Source: CAZWUZ01 sp964637655 [NCBI: uncultured bacterium]
Lineage (GTDB): Bacteria; DAOPZR01
Length of the DNA stretch: 16,666 nucleotides
Assembly: GCA_964637655.1 (NCBI GenBank)
Contig: CAZWUZ010000043.1
Coordinates: 1 to 16,666 of the forward strand
Direction: 5' to 3'
The translations under genes were made by a program, and so were the position numbers. Below, in pieces: positions 6,868-15,600 of the stretch. Under the pieces are notes generated by a model that was given only the letters and a program-made list of their open reading frames with translations, made no database searches and was not told where the DNA came from. The first letter of the stretch is position 1. Each line of letters starts with the position of its first letter.

Positions 6868-7904
6868 TACGCTGTGACCTCCTCCGCGTTCTCGACAAAA
6901 ATGCCGCGCGCGATGCTTTCCGCCATCTGCTGCTCGATGCGCGCGGGAACCGCGTGCGCGGCAAACTCACGCGCCGCGCGCAACGCGCTGGTCATCGCCC
7001 GGGCATCCGACTTGCCGTGGCAGATGAGGCAGCCGCCTTTGACCCCCAGCAGCGGCGCCCCGCCATACTCCGCGTAGTCCATCCGCCGGCGCAGGCCCAT
7101 GAACACCGGCTTGAGCAGCAGCGCCCCGAGTTTCGCGCGCCAGCTGGTGCTGACCGCCGCGCGGATGGTGCCGAAAATGCCCAGGGCCACGCTCTCCCCG
7201 AACTTCAGCGCCACGTTGCCGACAAACCCGTCGCAGACGATAACGTCCGTGCTCCCGTCGATGATGTTGTTTCCCTCGACGTTGCCGGCAAACCGCAGCG
7301 GCATTTTATCGAGCAACGCGTACGCCGCCTTCGTCTGCTCGTTGCCTTTCGCCGCCTCGGTGCCGACGCTGAGCAGTCCGACCCGCGGTTCCCTCGTGCC
7401 CAGCACCTGCTCCATGTAAACTACCGCCATCAGCGCGAACTGCGCGAGATGTTTCGGCTTGCAGTCGACGTTGGCCCCGGCATCCGCGAGCACGGCCACG
7501 CCCCCCGGCAGCTTGGGCATGTGCGAGGCGATGACCGGCCGGTTGATCCCGGGAATAAGCCCGAGAATCGTCTTGGCCGCCGCCATCACCGCGCCCGTAT
7601 TCCCCGCGGAAACGAAGCCGTCCGCCTCCCCGTTGCGCACGCAGCGCAGCCCGATGGCGATGGACGATTTCCGCTTCTGCCGCAACGCCGTCACCGGCGA
7701 TTCGTCCATGCCGATGACCTCGGGCGCATCGACAACAGTTATCCGCCCGTCACCACGTCCCGCCAGCGCCGCGGCCAGTTCCGCCTGCGGTCCGACCAGC
7801 AGCACCCGGCTGTCGGGAAACGACGCGGCAAACGCCAGCGCCGCGTCGAGATTGGGCGGCAGTCCGTAGTCGCCGCCCAGCGCATCCAGGGCGATGACCG
7901 CCAT
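6867..7904 (-). CDS. plsX: Phosphate acyltransferase PlsX
   Basis: 345 residues from ATG 7904 (MAVIALDALGGDYGLPPN). The open frame runs upstream to 7994, but that extension overlaps rpmF and adds an atypical Gly/Ala-rich leader, so it is rejected. Family motifs include ALGGD near the N-terminus, SAGNTGAVMAAA, LADAGANVDCKP, GLLSVGTEAAKGN, VEGNNI, VIVCDGFVGNVALK, and GGAPLLGVKGGCLICHGKSD. The enzyme converts acyl-ACP and phosphate to acyl-phosphate, the donor for PlsY in phospholipid synthesis, and is a peripheral membrane protein. GGGAG lies 11 bases upstream of the ATG. It follows rpmF by 31 bp and overlaps fabG by one base, placing it in an L32/lipid-synthesis operon. Confidence 0.94.
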   Translation of the reverse strand: MAVIALDALGGDYGLPPNLDAALAFAASFPDSRVLLVGPQAELAAALAGRGDGRITVVDAPEVIGMDESPVTALRQKRKSSIAIGLRCVRNGEADGFVSAGNTGAVMAAAKTILGLIPGINRPVIASHMPKLPGGVAVLADAGANVDCKPKHLAQFALMAVVYMEQVLGTREPRVGLLSVGTEAAKGNEQTKAAYALLDKMPLRFAGNVEGNNIIDGSTDVIVCDGFVGNVALKFGESVALGIFGTIRAAVSTSWRAKLGALLLKPVFMGLRRRMDYAEYGGAPLLGVKGGCLICHGKSDARAMTSALRAAREFAAHAVPARIEQQMAESIARGIFVENAEEVTA

Positions 7905-7935
7905 TATGCCACCCGCTCCCTGTTGCTGCCGGACA

Positions 7936-8112
7936 TCAGTCGACGCTGATGACCTGCCGTCCCTTGTACCAGCCGCAGGCGCTGCACACGGCATGGGAAG
8001 GCTTCATCTGATGGCAGTTGCTGCATTCGACCAGACTCGGCGCCGTCGCCTTCTGCTGCGCCCGCACATTGCGGATACGCCGCTTGGCATGTTTGCGCTT
8101 TGGATTTGGCAT
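7936..8112 (-). CDS. rpmF: 50S ribosomal protein L32
   Basis: 58 residues beginning MPNPKRKHAKRRIRNVRAQQ, a recognisable L32 N-terminus (usually MAVPKRK.SK...). A zinc ribbon is formed by C30, C33, C43 and C46 (CSNC ... CSAC), so this is the zinc-binding form. ATG at 8112 has an AAGGAG ribosome site seven bases upstream. The ORF could extend to 8148, but no family similarity supports that. rpmF upstream of plsX is a conserved arrangement. The DUF177/YceD gene that often precedes rpmF is missing here, replaced by a promoter and the M48 protease gene. Confidence 0.95.
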   Translation of the reverse strand: MPNPKRKHAKRRIRNVRAQQKATAPSLVECSNCHQMKPSHAVCSACGWYKGRQVISVD

Positions 8113-8165
8113 CGTCTCTCTCCTTGTGCACCCGACACTCCGCCACACACCGCAGGCGGCCCGGC

Positions 8166-8196
8166 AATATAATCATAGGTCATGGGTATCTGTCAA
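8166..8196 (-). promoter_or_regulatory. Sigma70-like promoter for rpmF-plsX-fabG-acpP
   Basis: Reading the minus strand, TTGACA (8196-8191, perfect -35 consensus) is followed after 19 bases by TATATT (8171-8166, five of six -10 matches). The box starts one base after the TAA stop of the M48 gene. The 19-base spacer is slightly long. The AT-rich run stands out from surrounding GC-rich DNA, which supports a real signal. About 53 bases separate the -10 from the rpmF start. Confidence 0.7.
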
Positions 8197-8197
8197 C

Positions 8198-9502
8198 TTA
8201 CTGCTGCGGCTGGATATACCCCCAGTCGACCAGCCGGTTGTAGGCGTAGCGCGCTTTTTCACCTTCCGCAACACTTTGCAGGTAGGCGTAGTACTTCTCC
8301 GCCGCCGTCCGCTGCTGACCCAGTTCCTCGTAGTCGCGCCCCATGTACCACTGCAGGTCGGGATACCCCTCGACGGTCTTGTCCGCTTCCTGCAGCACGC
8401 TCAGTGATGCCTGCCAGCGCCGCTGCTTGCACAGCAGCACCCCCTCGAAATAGCGGGTATAGAACAGGTCGGGATAGAGGCGCTTGGCACGCGCGATGTC
8501 GTTTTCCGCGTCCGCCAGCTGCCCGAGTTCCAGTTCCGCCTCCGCCCGCCCCAGCCAGATGATCGCCTGGTCGGGCGCCAGCTGCAGCGCCTCCGTGTAG
8601 CGCGGAATGGCCAGCGCGAACTGCCCCTTCTGGGAATAGGCATTGCCCTGGTCGAAGAAAACGAAGGCGGGGGCCGCCGCGCGCAGTTTCGCCGTGATCC
8701 GCCGGAACCCCTCCGCGTCCACCGCGAGGTTCGCGTTCTGCGCCCGCGCATCACGCACCAGCCACTGCTCCGCGTTGCCGATACGCTCCTGCGTCAGCGG
8801 GTGGGTCATGAACAGTTTTTCCACGCGGTCCGGTTCACGTTCCTGCAAGGTGAGCAGCAACTTGAGCACCCCGATATATTCGCGCGGCTGGTAGCCCGAC
8901 GCCGTGGCATAGCCGAGGCCGAGCGCGTCCGCCTGCCGCTCCTGATCGCGGCTGTACGCCGCCAGCGACATGCCCGCCACCAGCTGGCTCGCCGCGCTGG
9001 CGAACTGCGCGCCGCGCACTCCGCGCGCCGCCATGTAGACCTGCCCCGCCGTCACCAGCAGGCCGGTCAGCACGTTGCGGCTGTGCGCGCTGACATGGTG
9101 CCGCGCGTTGACATGCGCCAGTTCGTGCCCGAGCACCCCCGCCAGCTGCGCCGAATTTTCCATCTTCGTCAGCAGTCCGCGGGTGATGGTGATCTTGCCG
9201 CCGGGGAGCGCGAAGGCGTTGATATCGGAATGGTTGACGACGTTGAACTCGTAGCGCAGGTTCTGCCGCTGCGTCACTGCGCCAACCCGCTTGCCCGTCT
9301 CCGTCACATACGCCTGCAGCGCGTCGTCCTGAAAGATGCCGAAGTAGGCATTGGTGTACTGCGGGTAGACCTTTTCTCCCGTGCTGATTTCGTCCTGTTC
9401 GCTCATCAGCGCGAGCTGCGATTCGCCCGTGACAGGATTTTTCGCGCACCCCGCCAGCGCCAGCAGTGCGATGCAGCCGAAAACCATCAGTATGCGTGTC
9501 AT
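8198..9502 (-). CDS. M48-family metalloprotease lipoprotein with TPR repeats (BepA-like)
   Basis: 434 residues from ATG 9502, which has AAGGAG and AGGAAC just upstream; the ten-residue extension to 9532 has no support. Residues 1-19 are a lipoprotein signal with lipobox LAGC, Cys19, followed by KNPVTGESQL, which is common at the start of this family. The zinc site is HELAH (126-130) with the third ligand E188 in DQERQADALG, so catalysis looks intact. A helical C-terminal half from about residue 275 contains tetratricopeptide-like repeats (GNAYSQKGQFALAIPRYTEAL, AIIWLGRAEAELELGQLADA). Relatives such as E. coli BepA degrade or chaperone misassembled outer-membrane proteins in the periplasm. It has its own promoter-like sequence and is followed directly by the rpmF promoter, so it may be monocistronic. 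Confidence 0.9.
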   Translation of the reverse strand: MTRILMVFGCIALLALAGCAKNPVTGESQLALMSEQDEISTGEKVYPQYTNAYFGIFQDDALQAYVTETGKRVGAVTQRQNLRYEFNVVNHSDINAFALPGGKITITRGLLTKMENSAQLAGVLGHELAHVNARHHVSAHSRNVLTGLLVTAGQVYMAARGVRGAQFASAASQLVAGMSLAAYSRDQERQADALGLGYATASGYQPREYIGVLKLLLTLQEREPDRVEKLFMTHPLTQERIGNAEQWLVRDARAQNANLAVDAEGFRRITAKLRAAAPAFVFFDQGNAYSQKGQFALAIPRYTEALQLAPDQAIIWLGRAEAELELGQLADAENDIARAKRLYPDLFYTRYFEGVLLCKQRRWQASLSVLQEADKTVEGYPDLQWYMGRDYEELGQQRTAAEKYYAYLQSVAEGEKARYAYNRLVDWGYIQPQQ

Positions 9503-9530
9503 GTTCCTTCTCCTTTGCCATCCCTGTGAC

Positions 9531-9560
9531 ATTCTACGCCCGCAGGCGGTTGCGCGTCAA
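9531..9560 (-). promoter_or_regulatory. Sigma70-like promoter for the M48 lipoprotein gene
   Basis: On the minus strand TTGACG (9560-9555, five of six) is separated by 18 bases from TAGAAT (9536-9531, five of six). The -35 box includes the TGA stop of the preceding membrane-protein gene. The -10 lies 28 bases before the M48 ATG. The fit and spacing are good for a chance match in such GC-rich sequence. Confidence 0.6.
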
Positions 9561-9736
9561 TTGTCGCGCAGCAGCCACCAGCCCCCGAGCAACAACAGGT
9601 CGACCCCGCCGAACAGCACGATCTGGCGCGTCAGTTCCGGCCAAAACCACCAGGCCAGCACCAGTCCCAGCAGGGCAAGGTTGCACACACCCACCAGCAC
9701 ATACAGCACAATTCTGGCGGCGCGCTTCTGCTCCAT
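9557..9736 (-). CDS. Small two-helix membrane protein, function unknown
   Basis: 59 residues from ATG 9736, which shares its A with the recG stop (TGATG); the longer frame upstream lies inside recG and is ignored. After a basic N-terminus (MEQKRAAR) come two hydrophobic segments, residues about 9-32 (IVLYVLVGVCNLALLGLVLA, Trp-rich end) and about 37-56 (IVLFGGVDLLLLGGWWLL), so it is very likely an inner-membrane protein with a hairpin topology. I recognise no family. Its coupling to recG through the overlapping codons suggests co-expression, not shared function. Confidence 0.65.
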   Translation of the reverse strand: MEQKRAARIVLYVLVGVCNLALLGLVLAWWFWPELTRQIVLFGGVDLLLLGGWWLLRDN

Positions 9737-12087
9737 CAGGCCTGCATGAGGGCGAGACGCTGCCCGTACCTGAGTTCGAGGTAGCGCGTCACCTGCCGCC
9801 ACAGCGCGCGCTCCAGCGGATCGTCCTGCGCCGCTTGCTCCTGCTGCCGCGCGAGGAAAGCAGCCGCCGCCTGCCGCGCGCGCACCAGCAGCGGGGTGTC
9901 GGTGAGGATGTCAGCCAGTTGCAGTTCGGGCGCCCCGTGCTGCCGCGTGCCGAGGAAATCGCCCTGCCCGCGGATTTTCAGGTCGAGTTCCGCCACCTTG
10001 AACCCGTCATTCGTACGCGCCACCTCCTGCAGCCAGACGCGTTTCTCCGGGTTGAGCCGCGCCGGGGCCAGCAGGCGGCAGATGGAGGCCTGCGTGCCGC
10101 GCCCCACCCGCCCGCGCAACTGATGCAGTTGCGCCACTCCGAAACGCTGCGCGTCCCAGACCAGCATCATCGTCGCCTCGGGCACGTCCACCCCGACCTC
10201 GATGACCGTGGTGGAAAAGAGCACCTGCACCGTGCCGGCGCGGAACTCGTCCATCACCCGTTCTTTTTCGTCCGTCGGCATCTTTCCGTGCAGCAGGCCG
10301 CATGTGAAGCCCGCCAGTTCCACCGTCTGCCACGCGTCGAAACTCTCCGTGGCGGAACGCACGTCGAGTTCCTCCGATTCGGCGATGAGCGGGAAGACGA
10401 TGTAGGCGCGCTCGCCGCGCGTCAGGCGCGCTCGCACCTCAGCCCACAGTTTCGCCAGTTCGCGCGCGGTCTCCGTCACCAGCGCGGTGGCGATGGGCTG
10501 CCGGCCCGGCGGCAGTTCGTCGAGCACCGACACGTCCATGTCGCCGTAGACCGTCAGGGCCAGCGTGCGCGGGATGGGCGTCGCCGTCATCACCAATTGG
10601 TCGACCAGGTGCCCCTTGCCCGTCAGTTCCGCGCGCTGCAGCACGCCGAAGCGGTGCTGCTCGTCGACGACCGCCAGCCCGAGCCGCTGGAACCCGACGT
10701 TTTCCTGGATGAGCGCATGCGTGCCGAAGGCGATGGCCGCAGCACCCGCCGCCAATGCCGCCTGCGCCGCTTTTTTCTCCGCACTGGAGAGCGAACCGAT
10801 GAGCAGGACCGCGCGCACGCCGAGTTTCTCCAGCAGCGGCAGCGACTTGGTATAATGCTGCTGTGCGAGCAGTTCCGTCGGCGCCATCACCGCACTCTGC
10901 TTCCCCTGCTGCGCCATGAGCACCGCCACCGCCAGCGCGATGACCGTCTTGCCCGAGCCGACCTCGCCCTGCAGCAGGCGGTACATCCGCTGCGGGGAGC
11001 GCAGGTCGGCGATGATCTCATCGAGCACGCGCGACTGCGCCGCGGTCAGCGCGAACGGCAGCGCCGCGAAGAGGTCCGCGAGCAGTTCGCGTCCCCCCGC
11101 CAGCGGCGCGCGTCCGGTTGCCACCCGCCGCTGCGCGCGCCGGTCGAGCAGCGCCAGTTGCAGGAAGAAGAGTTCCTGGTACTTGAGGCGCTGCCGCGCG
11201 CGGTCGGCCGCCGCCGGGGTCGCGGGAAAATGGATGTCGCGCAGCGCCTCGCCCAGCGACGGGAGCGGGTTTCCCGCCTGCTGCAGTACGCGGCGCGGGA
11301 GCGGGTCGCTCACCAGCGGACCGTACTCGTCGAATACCGTCTGCACCAGCGCGCGCAGCGTGCGCGAGTTCAGCCCCTGCGTTTCGGGATAGACGGGCTG
11401 AATGCTCCCCGCCGGGGTCTCCGCCTCGTCGAGCGTTTCCATGTCGGGGTTGACCATCTGCCAGCCGCGATACTGCTGCAGGGTGCCGCTCGCCAGCCAC
11501 CGGCTCCCCGGCGCAAACGTCGTCTTGTGGTAGGGACGCGCGTTGAACCAGAGCAATTGGACCAGGCCCGTATCGTCTTCGAGCACCGCGGTAAAGCGTT
11601 TGCGGCCGCCACGTCCCGCGACGAAGGACGCGGTGGTGATGCGCCCGCACACCGTCACCGTTGCCCCGTCGCCCCGCAGGTCGCCCAGCGCCGTCAGCGA
11701 GCGCCGGTCGAGGTAGGCGCGCGGATAGTAGTTGAGCAGGTCATTGACCGTGGTGACGTCCTTCTTTTCGAGCAGTTGTGCCCGCCGCGGCCCCACCCCG
11801 CGCAGGAACTGCACGGGCTGCGCCAGCAGTGCCATCTCCAGTTGCTTGAGCCCGCCAACAATGTCCCAGAAGGGGTGCGCCCGGGCGGCGGGCACCGCCG
11901 CGGCATACTGCGCGGCGGCAGTGAGCACTGTGCGCGCGGCCGTGCCGATACCGTCGCTGCGTCCGCGCAGCGGCGCGAGGAGCAGCGCCAGGGCGGCAAC
12001 AAAATTGTCGTCGGGAAAACCGGTTTTCGCTGCGCGGTTGGCCTGCGCGCGCAGCGCCTGCCAGGCCGGCGGGTCAATCAGCGGCAT
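9736..12087 (-). CDS. recG: ATP-dependent DNA helicase RecG, with N-terminal extension
   Basis: 783 residues from ATG 12087; a TTG start at 12111 is possible but has no better ribosome site. The helicase core is complete: Walker A GEVGSGKT (374-381), PTELLAQQH (403-411), motif II DEQHRFG (475-481), TATPIPRTLA, the LLHGKM and FSTTVIEVGVDVPEATMM motifs, and QLRGRVGRG. The wedge (OB-fold) domain that splits forks begins after FLRGVGPRRAQLLEKKDV at about residue 94. E. coli RecG starts near this point, so the first roughly 85-90 residues are an extra N-terminal region, seen also in some other phyla. RecG remodels stalled forks and branched DNA. It lies 28 bp downstream of the metallopeptidase gene of the restriction segment, so its expression may depend on that insertion. 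Confidence 0.95.
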   Translation of the reverse strand: MPLIDPPAWQALRAQANRAAKTGFPDDNFVAALALLLAPLRGRSDGIGTAARTVLTAAAQYAAAVPAARAHPFWDIVGGLKQLEMALLAQPVQFLRGVGPRRAQLLEKKDVTTVNDLLNYYPRAYLDRRSLTALGDLRGDGATVTVCGRITTASFVAGRGGRKRFTAVLEDDTGLVQLLWFNARPYHKTTFAPGSRWLASGTLQQYRGWQMVNPDMETLDEAETPAGSIQPVYPETQGLNSRTLRALVQTVFDEYGPLVSDPLPRRVLQQAGNPLPSLGEALRDIHFPATPAAADRARQRLKYQELFFLQLALLDRRAQRRVATGRAPLAGGRELLADLFAALPFALTAAQSRVLDEIIADLRSPQRMYRLLQGEVGSGKTVIALAVAVLMAQQGKQSAVMAPTELLAQQHYTKSLPLLEKLGVRAVLLIGSLSSAEKKAAQAALAAGAAAIAFGTHALIQENVGFQRLGLAVVDEQHRFGVLQRAELTGKGHLVDQLVMTATPIPRTLALTVYGDMDVSVLDELPPGRQPIATALVTETARELAKLWAEVRARLTRGERAYIVFPLIAESEELDVRSATESFDAWQTVELAGFTCGLLHGKMPTDEKERVMDEFRAGTVQVLFSTTVIEVGVDVPEATMMLVWDAQRFGVAQLHQLRGRVGRGTQASICRLLAPARLNPEKRVWLQEVARTNDGFKVAELDLKIRGQGDFLGTRQHGAPELQLADILTDTPLLVRARQAAAAFLARQQEQAAQDDPLERALWRQVTRYLELRYGQRLALMQA

Positions 12088-12115
12088 AAACCGAGCACTG
12101 AGTGCCAACAATACA

Positions 12116-12652
12116 CTACGCTATCCTAGTCCTCAGACAGAACCAGTATGTAGTAAGAGCATGCTCACAGCGCTGCCAATCCGGATAGTACCCGCTCATA
12201 AGCCGGACAAAGCGCGCGGTATGCCCGCGTTCGGTCAGATGGATAACTTCATGCCATAAGACATAGTCAATCAGCCAAATCGGCAGGAAACGCATCTGCA
12301 CATTCAGCGTCAGTGTGCCACGGGCATTGATGCTCGCCCATTTGGTGCGCAAATCGCGGAACAGTATCCGGCGCACACCTGACTTCGAGCCAGATATCCG
12401 TTCCAGCCGCTGCCGGACCAGTGCTCGAAAGGTCGCCAAACCCCGCCGTTGCAGGCGCAAACGCGAGCGGGCGCGTTTAGCGCGGGTTATGACCGACTGT
12501 TTCTCCCGTATCCAGTGTTCATGCCGCGCAACCACCACCGCCGCATCGGTGCGGCCGACAGGCAGCACCACCACCAGCCGGCCGGTCTTAAATTCGAGAC
12601 GCGGGTATTTGACCGCCCGCGTTTCGACCGTATAGGCCGTTTCAGCGATCAT
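12116..12652 (-). CDS. YgjP/SprT-like (DUF45) zinc metallopeptidase next to HsdR
   Basis: 178 residues if started at ATG 12652; ATGs at 12661 and 12667 are alternatives, and the frame upstream of those is only the shadow of hsdR. The zinc site HEVIH (134-138) is followed by H144 in ERGHTARF. Before it, LRTKWASINARGTLTLN (101-117) corresponds to the conserved 'R...WGS......lN' and LIDYVLWHE to 'DYVvvHE' of the YgjP family. The C-terminal PDWQRCEHAL is also family-typical. Such small metallopeptidases commonly follow hsdR in type I restriction loci. Their task there is not established to my knowledge; protease control of restriction or processing of covalent DNA-protein complexes are conjectures. 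The start overlaps the hsdR stop by 11 bp or more, implying coupled translation. Basic and Arg-rich in residues 58-95. Confidence 0.82.
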   Translation of the reverse strand: MIAETAYTVETRAVKYPRLEFKTGRLVVVLPVGRTDAAVVVARHEHWIREKQSVITRAKRARSRLRLQRRGLATFRALVRQRLERISGSKSGVRRILFRDLRTKWASINARGTLTLNVQMRFLPIWLIDYVLWHEVIHLTERGHTARFVRLMSGYYPDWQRCEHALTTYWFCLRTRIA

Positions 12653-15600
12653 GCGGGCCATCGCCATAACGCAGTACCGCATCGCGCAATTCGCCGAAGA
12701 TGGCATCCATGGTTTCATAGGTAATGCCATATCGCGGCATTGCCTTGCGCAAGTGCGAGCGCAATTCGCGTTCGATCTTCTTGCGCGCCGTGGGCTGCAG
12801 CGCCCAGCCGCTGAACATTTCCGCGCGCATGGCCTGCACCAGCGTTCGCGCGTCCGCAATCAGCTCCGGTTTCGCCGACAGTCGCCGTTCCAGCAGCAAC
12901 AAAATGGCATATTCCAAATCAGTGAAACCCAGTTGCCGCTGGCGTTCCTGCAGCCGCTGCACTTCATTGACTACCGCCGCGCCGTCGCGGCATATTCGCT
13001 CGTAGTCCTTGTGCTTGTCCCGCCAGCGCTGCAATATGTCTTCCACCTTATCAGCAATGGTCAGCAGTATGCCACCCTGCTCCTTGTCCACCAAGACGAA
13101 GCGATTGAGCGTAAATACGATATTGGCCGCGCGTTCGGTAACCTCCGGCACCTTGGCATACAGACGTTCCAGATACTGCTCGTCGAACACCAATTGCGGC
13201 AACGACCGGTTCAGTTCCGCAATTTCCGTAGTGCGATAAATATGTTCCAGCGTCCGCGTGAAGTGCCGCTCGATATACTCTTCGCTGCCGTCTCGACTAT
13301 TCAGCACTTCCTTGCGGTAATAGACATACACCGCGCTCAGCCAGCGGTAGTCGCTTATCCGCTCCGCCTTGAGCGGCGCTGCGCCCAGCAGTTCAAACAG
13401 CCGCCGCGCTTTTTTGTAGCGTTCGATGAATTCCTCACCCGCTTCTTCGCGCGCGGTCAGTACTTCAATCGCACCGATAATGCTCGCCCGCGTATAATCG
13501 CGCGTCGGCACCTCATGCAGCAGATGCAATAACGCCTTTAATTCATCATTGAACTCGTCCGCCACCGCCGCCGGCTCGATCACCGCCAATTTCAGCAATT
13601 CGCGTTCGCCGTACATTCCCAAGGCCTTGGTGAAATCGCGCAGCACGCCAACGTAATCCACTACCAGCCCCATTTCCTTCAAGTCGCCGTAAGGGCGGTT
13701 GGTCCGCGCCATCGCCTGCAGCAGCCGATGCTCCTTGAGCGGCTTGTCCAGATACAGCGTCTGCAATACAGGCACATCGAAGCCCGTGAGCAGCATATCC
13801 GTGACGATCAGCAGGCGCGGCTGATCTTCATTGCGAAAGCGATCGATAATGTCGCGATTAATCTCGTCAAAGTCCCTGCCCGGATGACGACCCCGCAATT
13901 CCTCGCTATAGGCCGCAATCTCCGGCTTATCCTTGGCCGTATAGGTCATCACGATCTCGCTGGTCCCGGCCGGCAGATGCTTGTCCAACTCGCGTTTGTA
14001 GAATACGCATGCCTCGCGATCGACCGCCACCAGCATCGCCTTGAAGCGGTTGTCCACCGCCTCGACGAAATGGCCGCGCACATCGTCCGCGATCTTCTTC
14101 AGGCGGTCCGGATGTTTCATCACCGCCTTGATCGTGGTCAGTCGTTCCCGCACCGCCTCCCTAACCTCCTCGCGCACCTCGTCGGGCAGTTCCTCCTCTT
14201 CCGCCGTCAGGAACGATTCCAGTAGGCCGCGATCGAGATGCACTTCCTTTTCCAGCCGCGGCAGCCGCGCAATCTTCTTCGTAAACCCGTCCCGCAGCGA
14301 TTCACTGATGAAATACCGGTCGAAATACAGTTCGTCGGGCGGATAGCTGAATTCCTGCCAGGTATCGCGGCCGCGTTTGGCGATGGGCGTGCCGGTGAAT
14401 GCAAACCACGCCGCCGCGGGCAACAGTCGCCGCATCGTCGCCGCCAATGTGCCGTATTGCGTGCGATGGCCTTCATCAATCAAGACAATTACATTCCGCC
14501 GCGTGCGGATGGTATTGCCGCCCCATTCGCGCCGTTCGAGTTCCGCCGCCAGCTCTTCGAGCTCCACCGGCCTGAACTTATGCACCAATGTGACCAGCAG
14601 CCCGCGCCGCCCGCAATACCCGTCGTGCGCCACCGCCGCGCGTAACTCCGCCACCGAGGTTATCGCATGCAGCGTCAGCCCCAGCGCCGCCAGTTCCAGT
14701 TGCAACTGCTCCTCCAATTCGCGCCGGTCAACAACAAACAATACCGTGGGATTCTCCAGTTCAGGCGTCAGCGCGAGCTTGTCGGCCGCGAACAACATCG
14801 TCAGCGTCTTGCCCGAGCCCTGCCAATGCCAGATCAGGCCCTTATTCCGCTCATCGCTGCCCTGCGCATAGGCGCGGGCGCGCGCCACGATTTTATTGAC
14901 CGCGCGATATTGCATGTAGCGCGCCACCACCTTGGTATGCCCCTCGCGCGTTACCCGCGTCATGACAAAGGAGCGTACCAGTTCCAGCAGCATAGCGGGC
15001 GCCAGCATCGCCGCCTGCGCTGCCAATGGCGGCAATTCATCCTCGCACCAGCGCTCTATCCTGACCTTATCCTGCCCTAAATTCTTGCCCCCTCTCTCGC
15101 TGCTTGCAGCGGGAGAGGGCAGGGGTGAGGGCGATAAATCCGTTCCACGACTTGCCTTCACCTGCGCTTCGCGCCAGCGCTCAATTCTGACCTTATCCTG
15201 CCACGGCTCGATCGGGAAGTAGCGCGTTTCATGTTCCGCCGCCACTCCCAATTGCACATACTTGAACAGTTCCGGTACTTTCTGTTCGTATTTCTTGATG
15301 TCCGTATAGGCCTGATACCACGAACCCGAAATGCTGACGGGATTCTTGCATTCGATAATAACCAGCGGAATGCCATTGATAAACAGGACTATATCAGCGC
15401 GGATCTCGCGGTCGCCGCTCTGGAAAATCACCTGCCGCGAGACAATGCACTCATTGCGCGCGGCGTCGCTGTGGTCGAGCAGTTGCACGAACTTGACCAC
15501 ACGTTCCTTCTCGAACTTCACCGGCACCCCGCGTTTGAGAAAGTCGAGTATCTGCCGGTTCCCGTCCGGTCCCGTGCCCCTGACCCGCAATTCATTCAGC

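Noticed and set aside
7905-7994. Longer plsX start at 7994
   Set aside because: It would overlap rpmF and add an atypical leader; the family N-terminus is at 7904.
9466-12129. 887-codon plus-strand open frame opposite recG
   Set aside because: Antisense shadow of recG with biased Arg/Gln/His composition and no recognisable motif.
12653-12859. N-terminal extension of the metallopeptidase up to 12859
   Set aside because: The extension is Cys/Arg-rich, unlike the family, and is the out-of-frame shadow of the hsdR 3' end.
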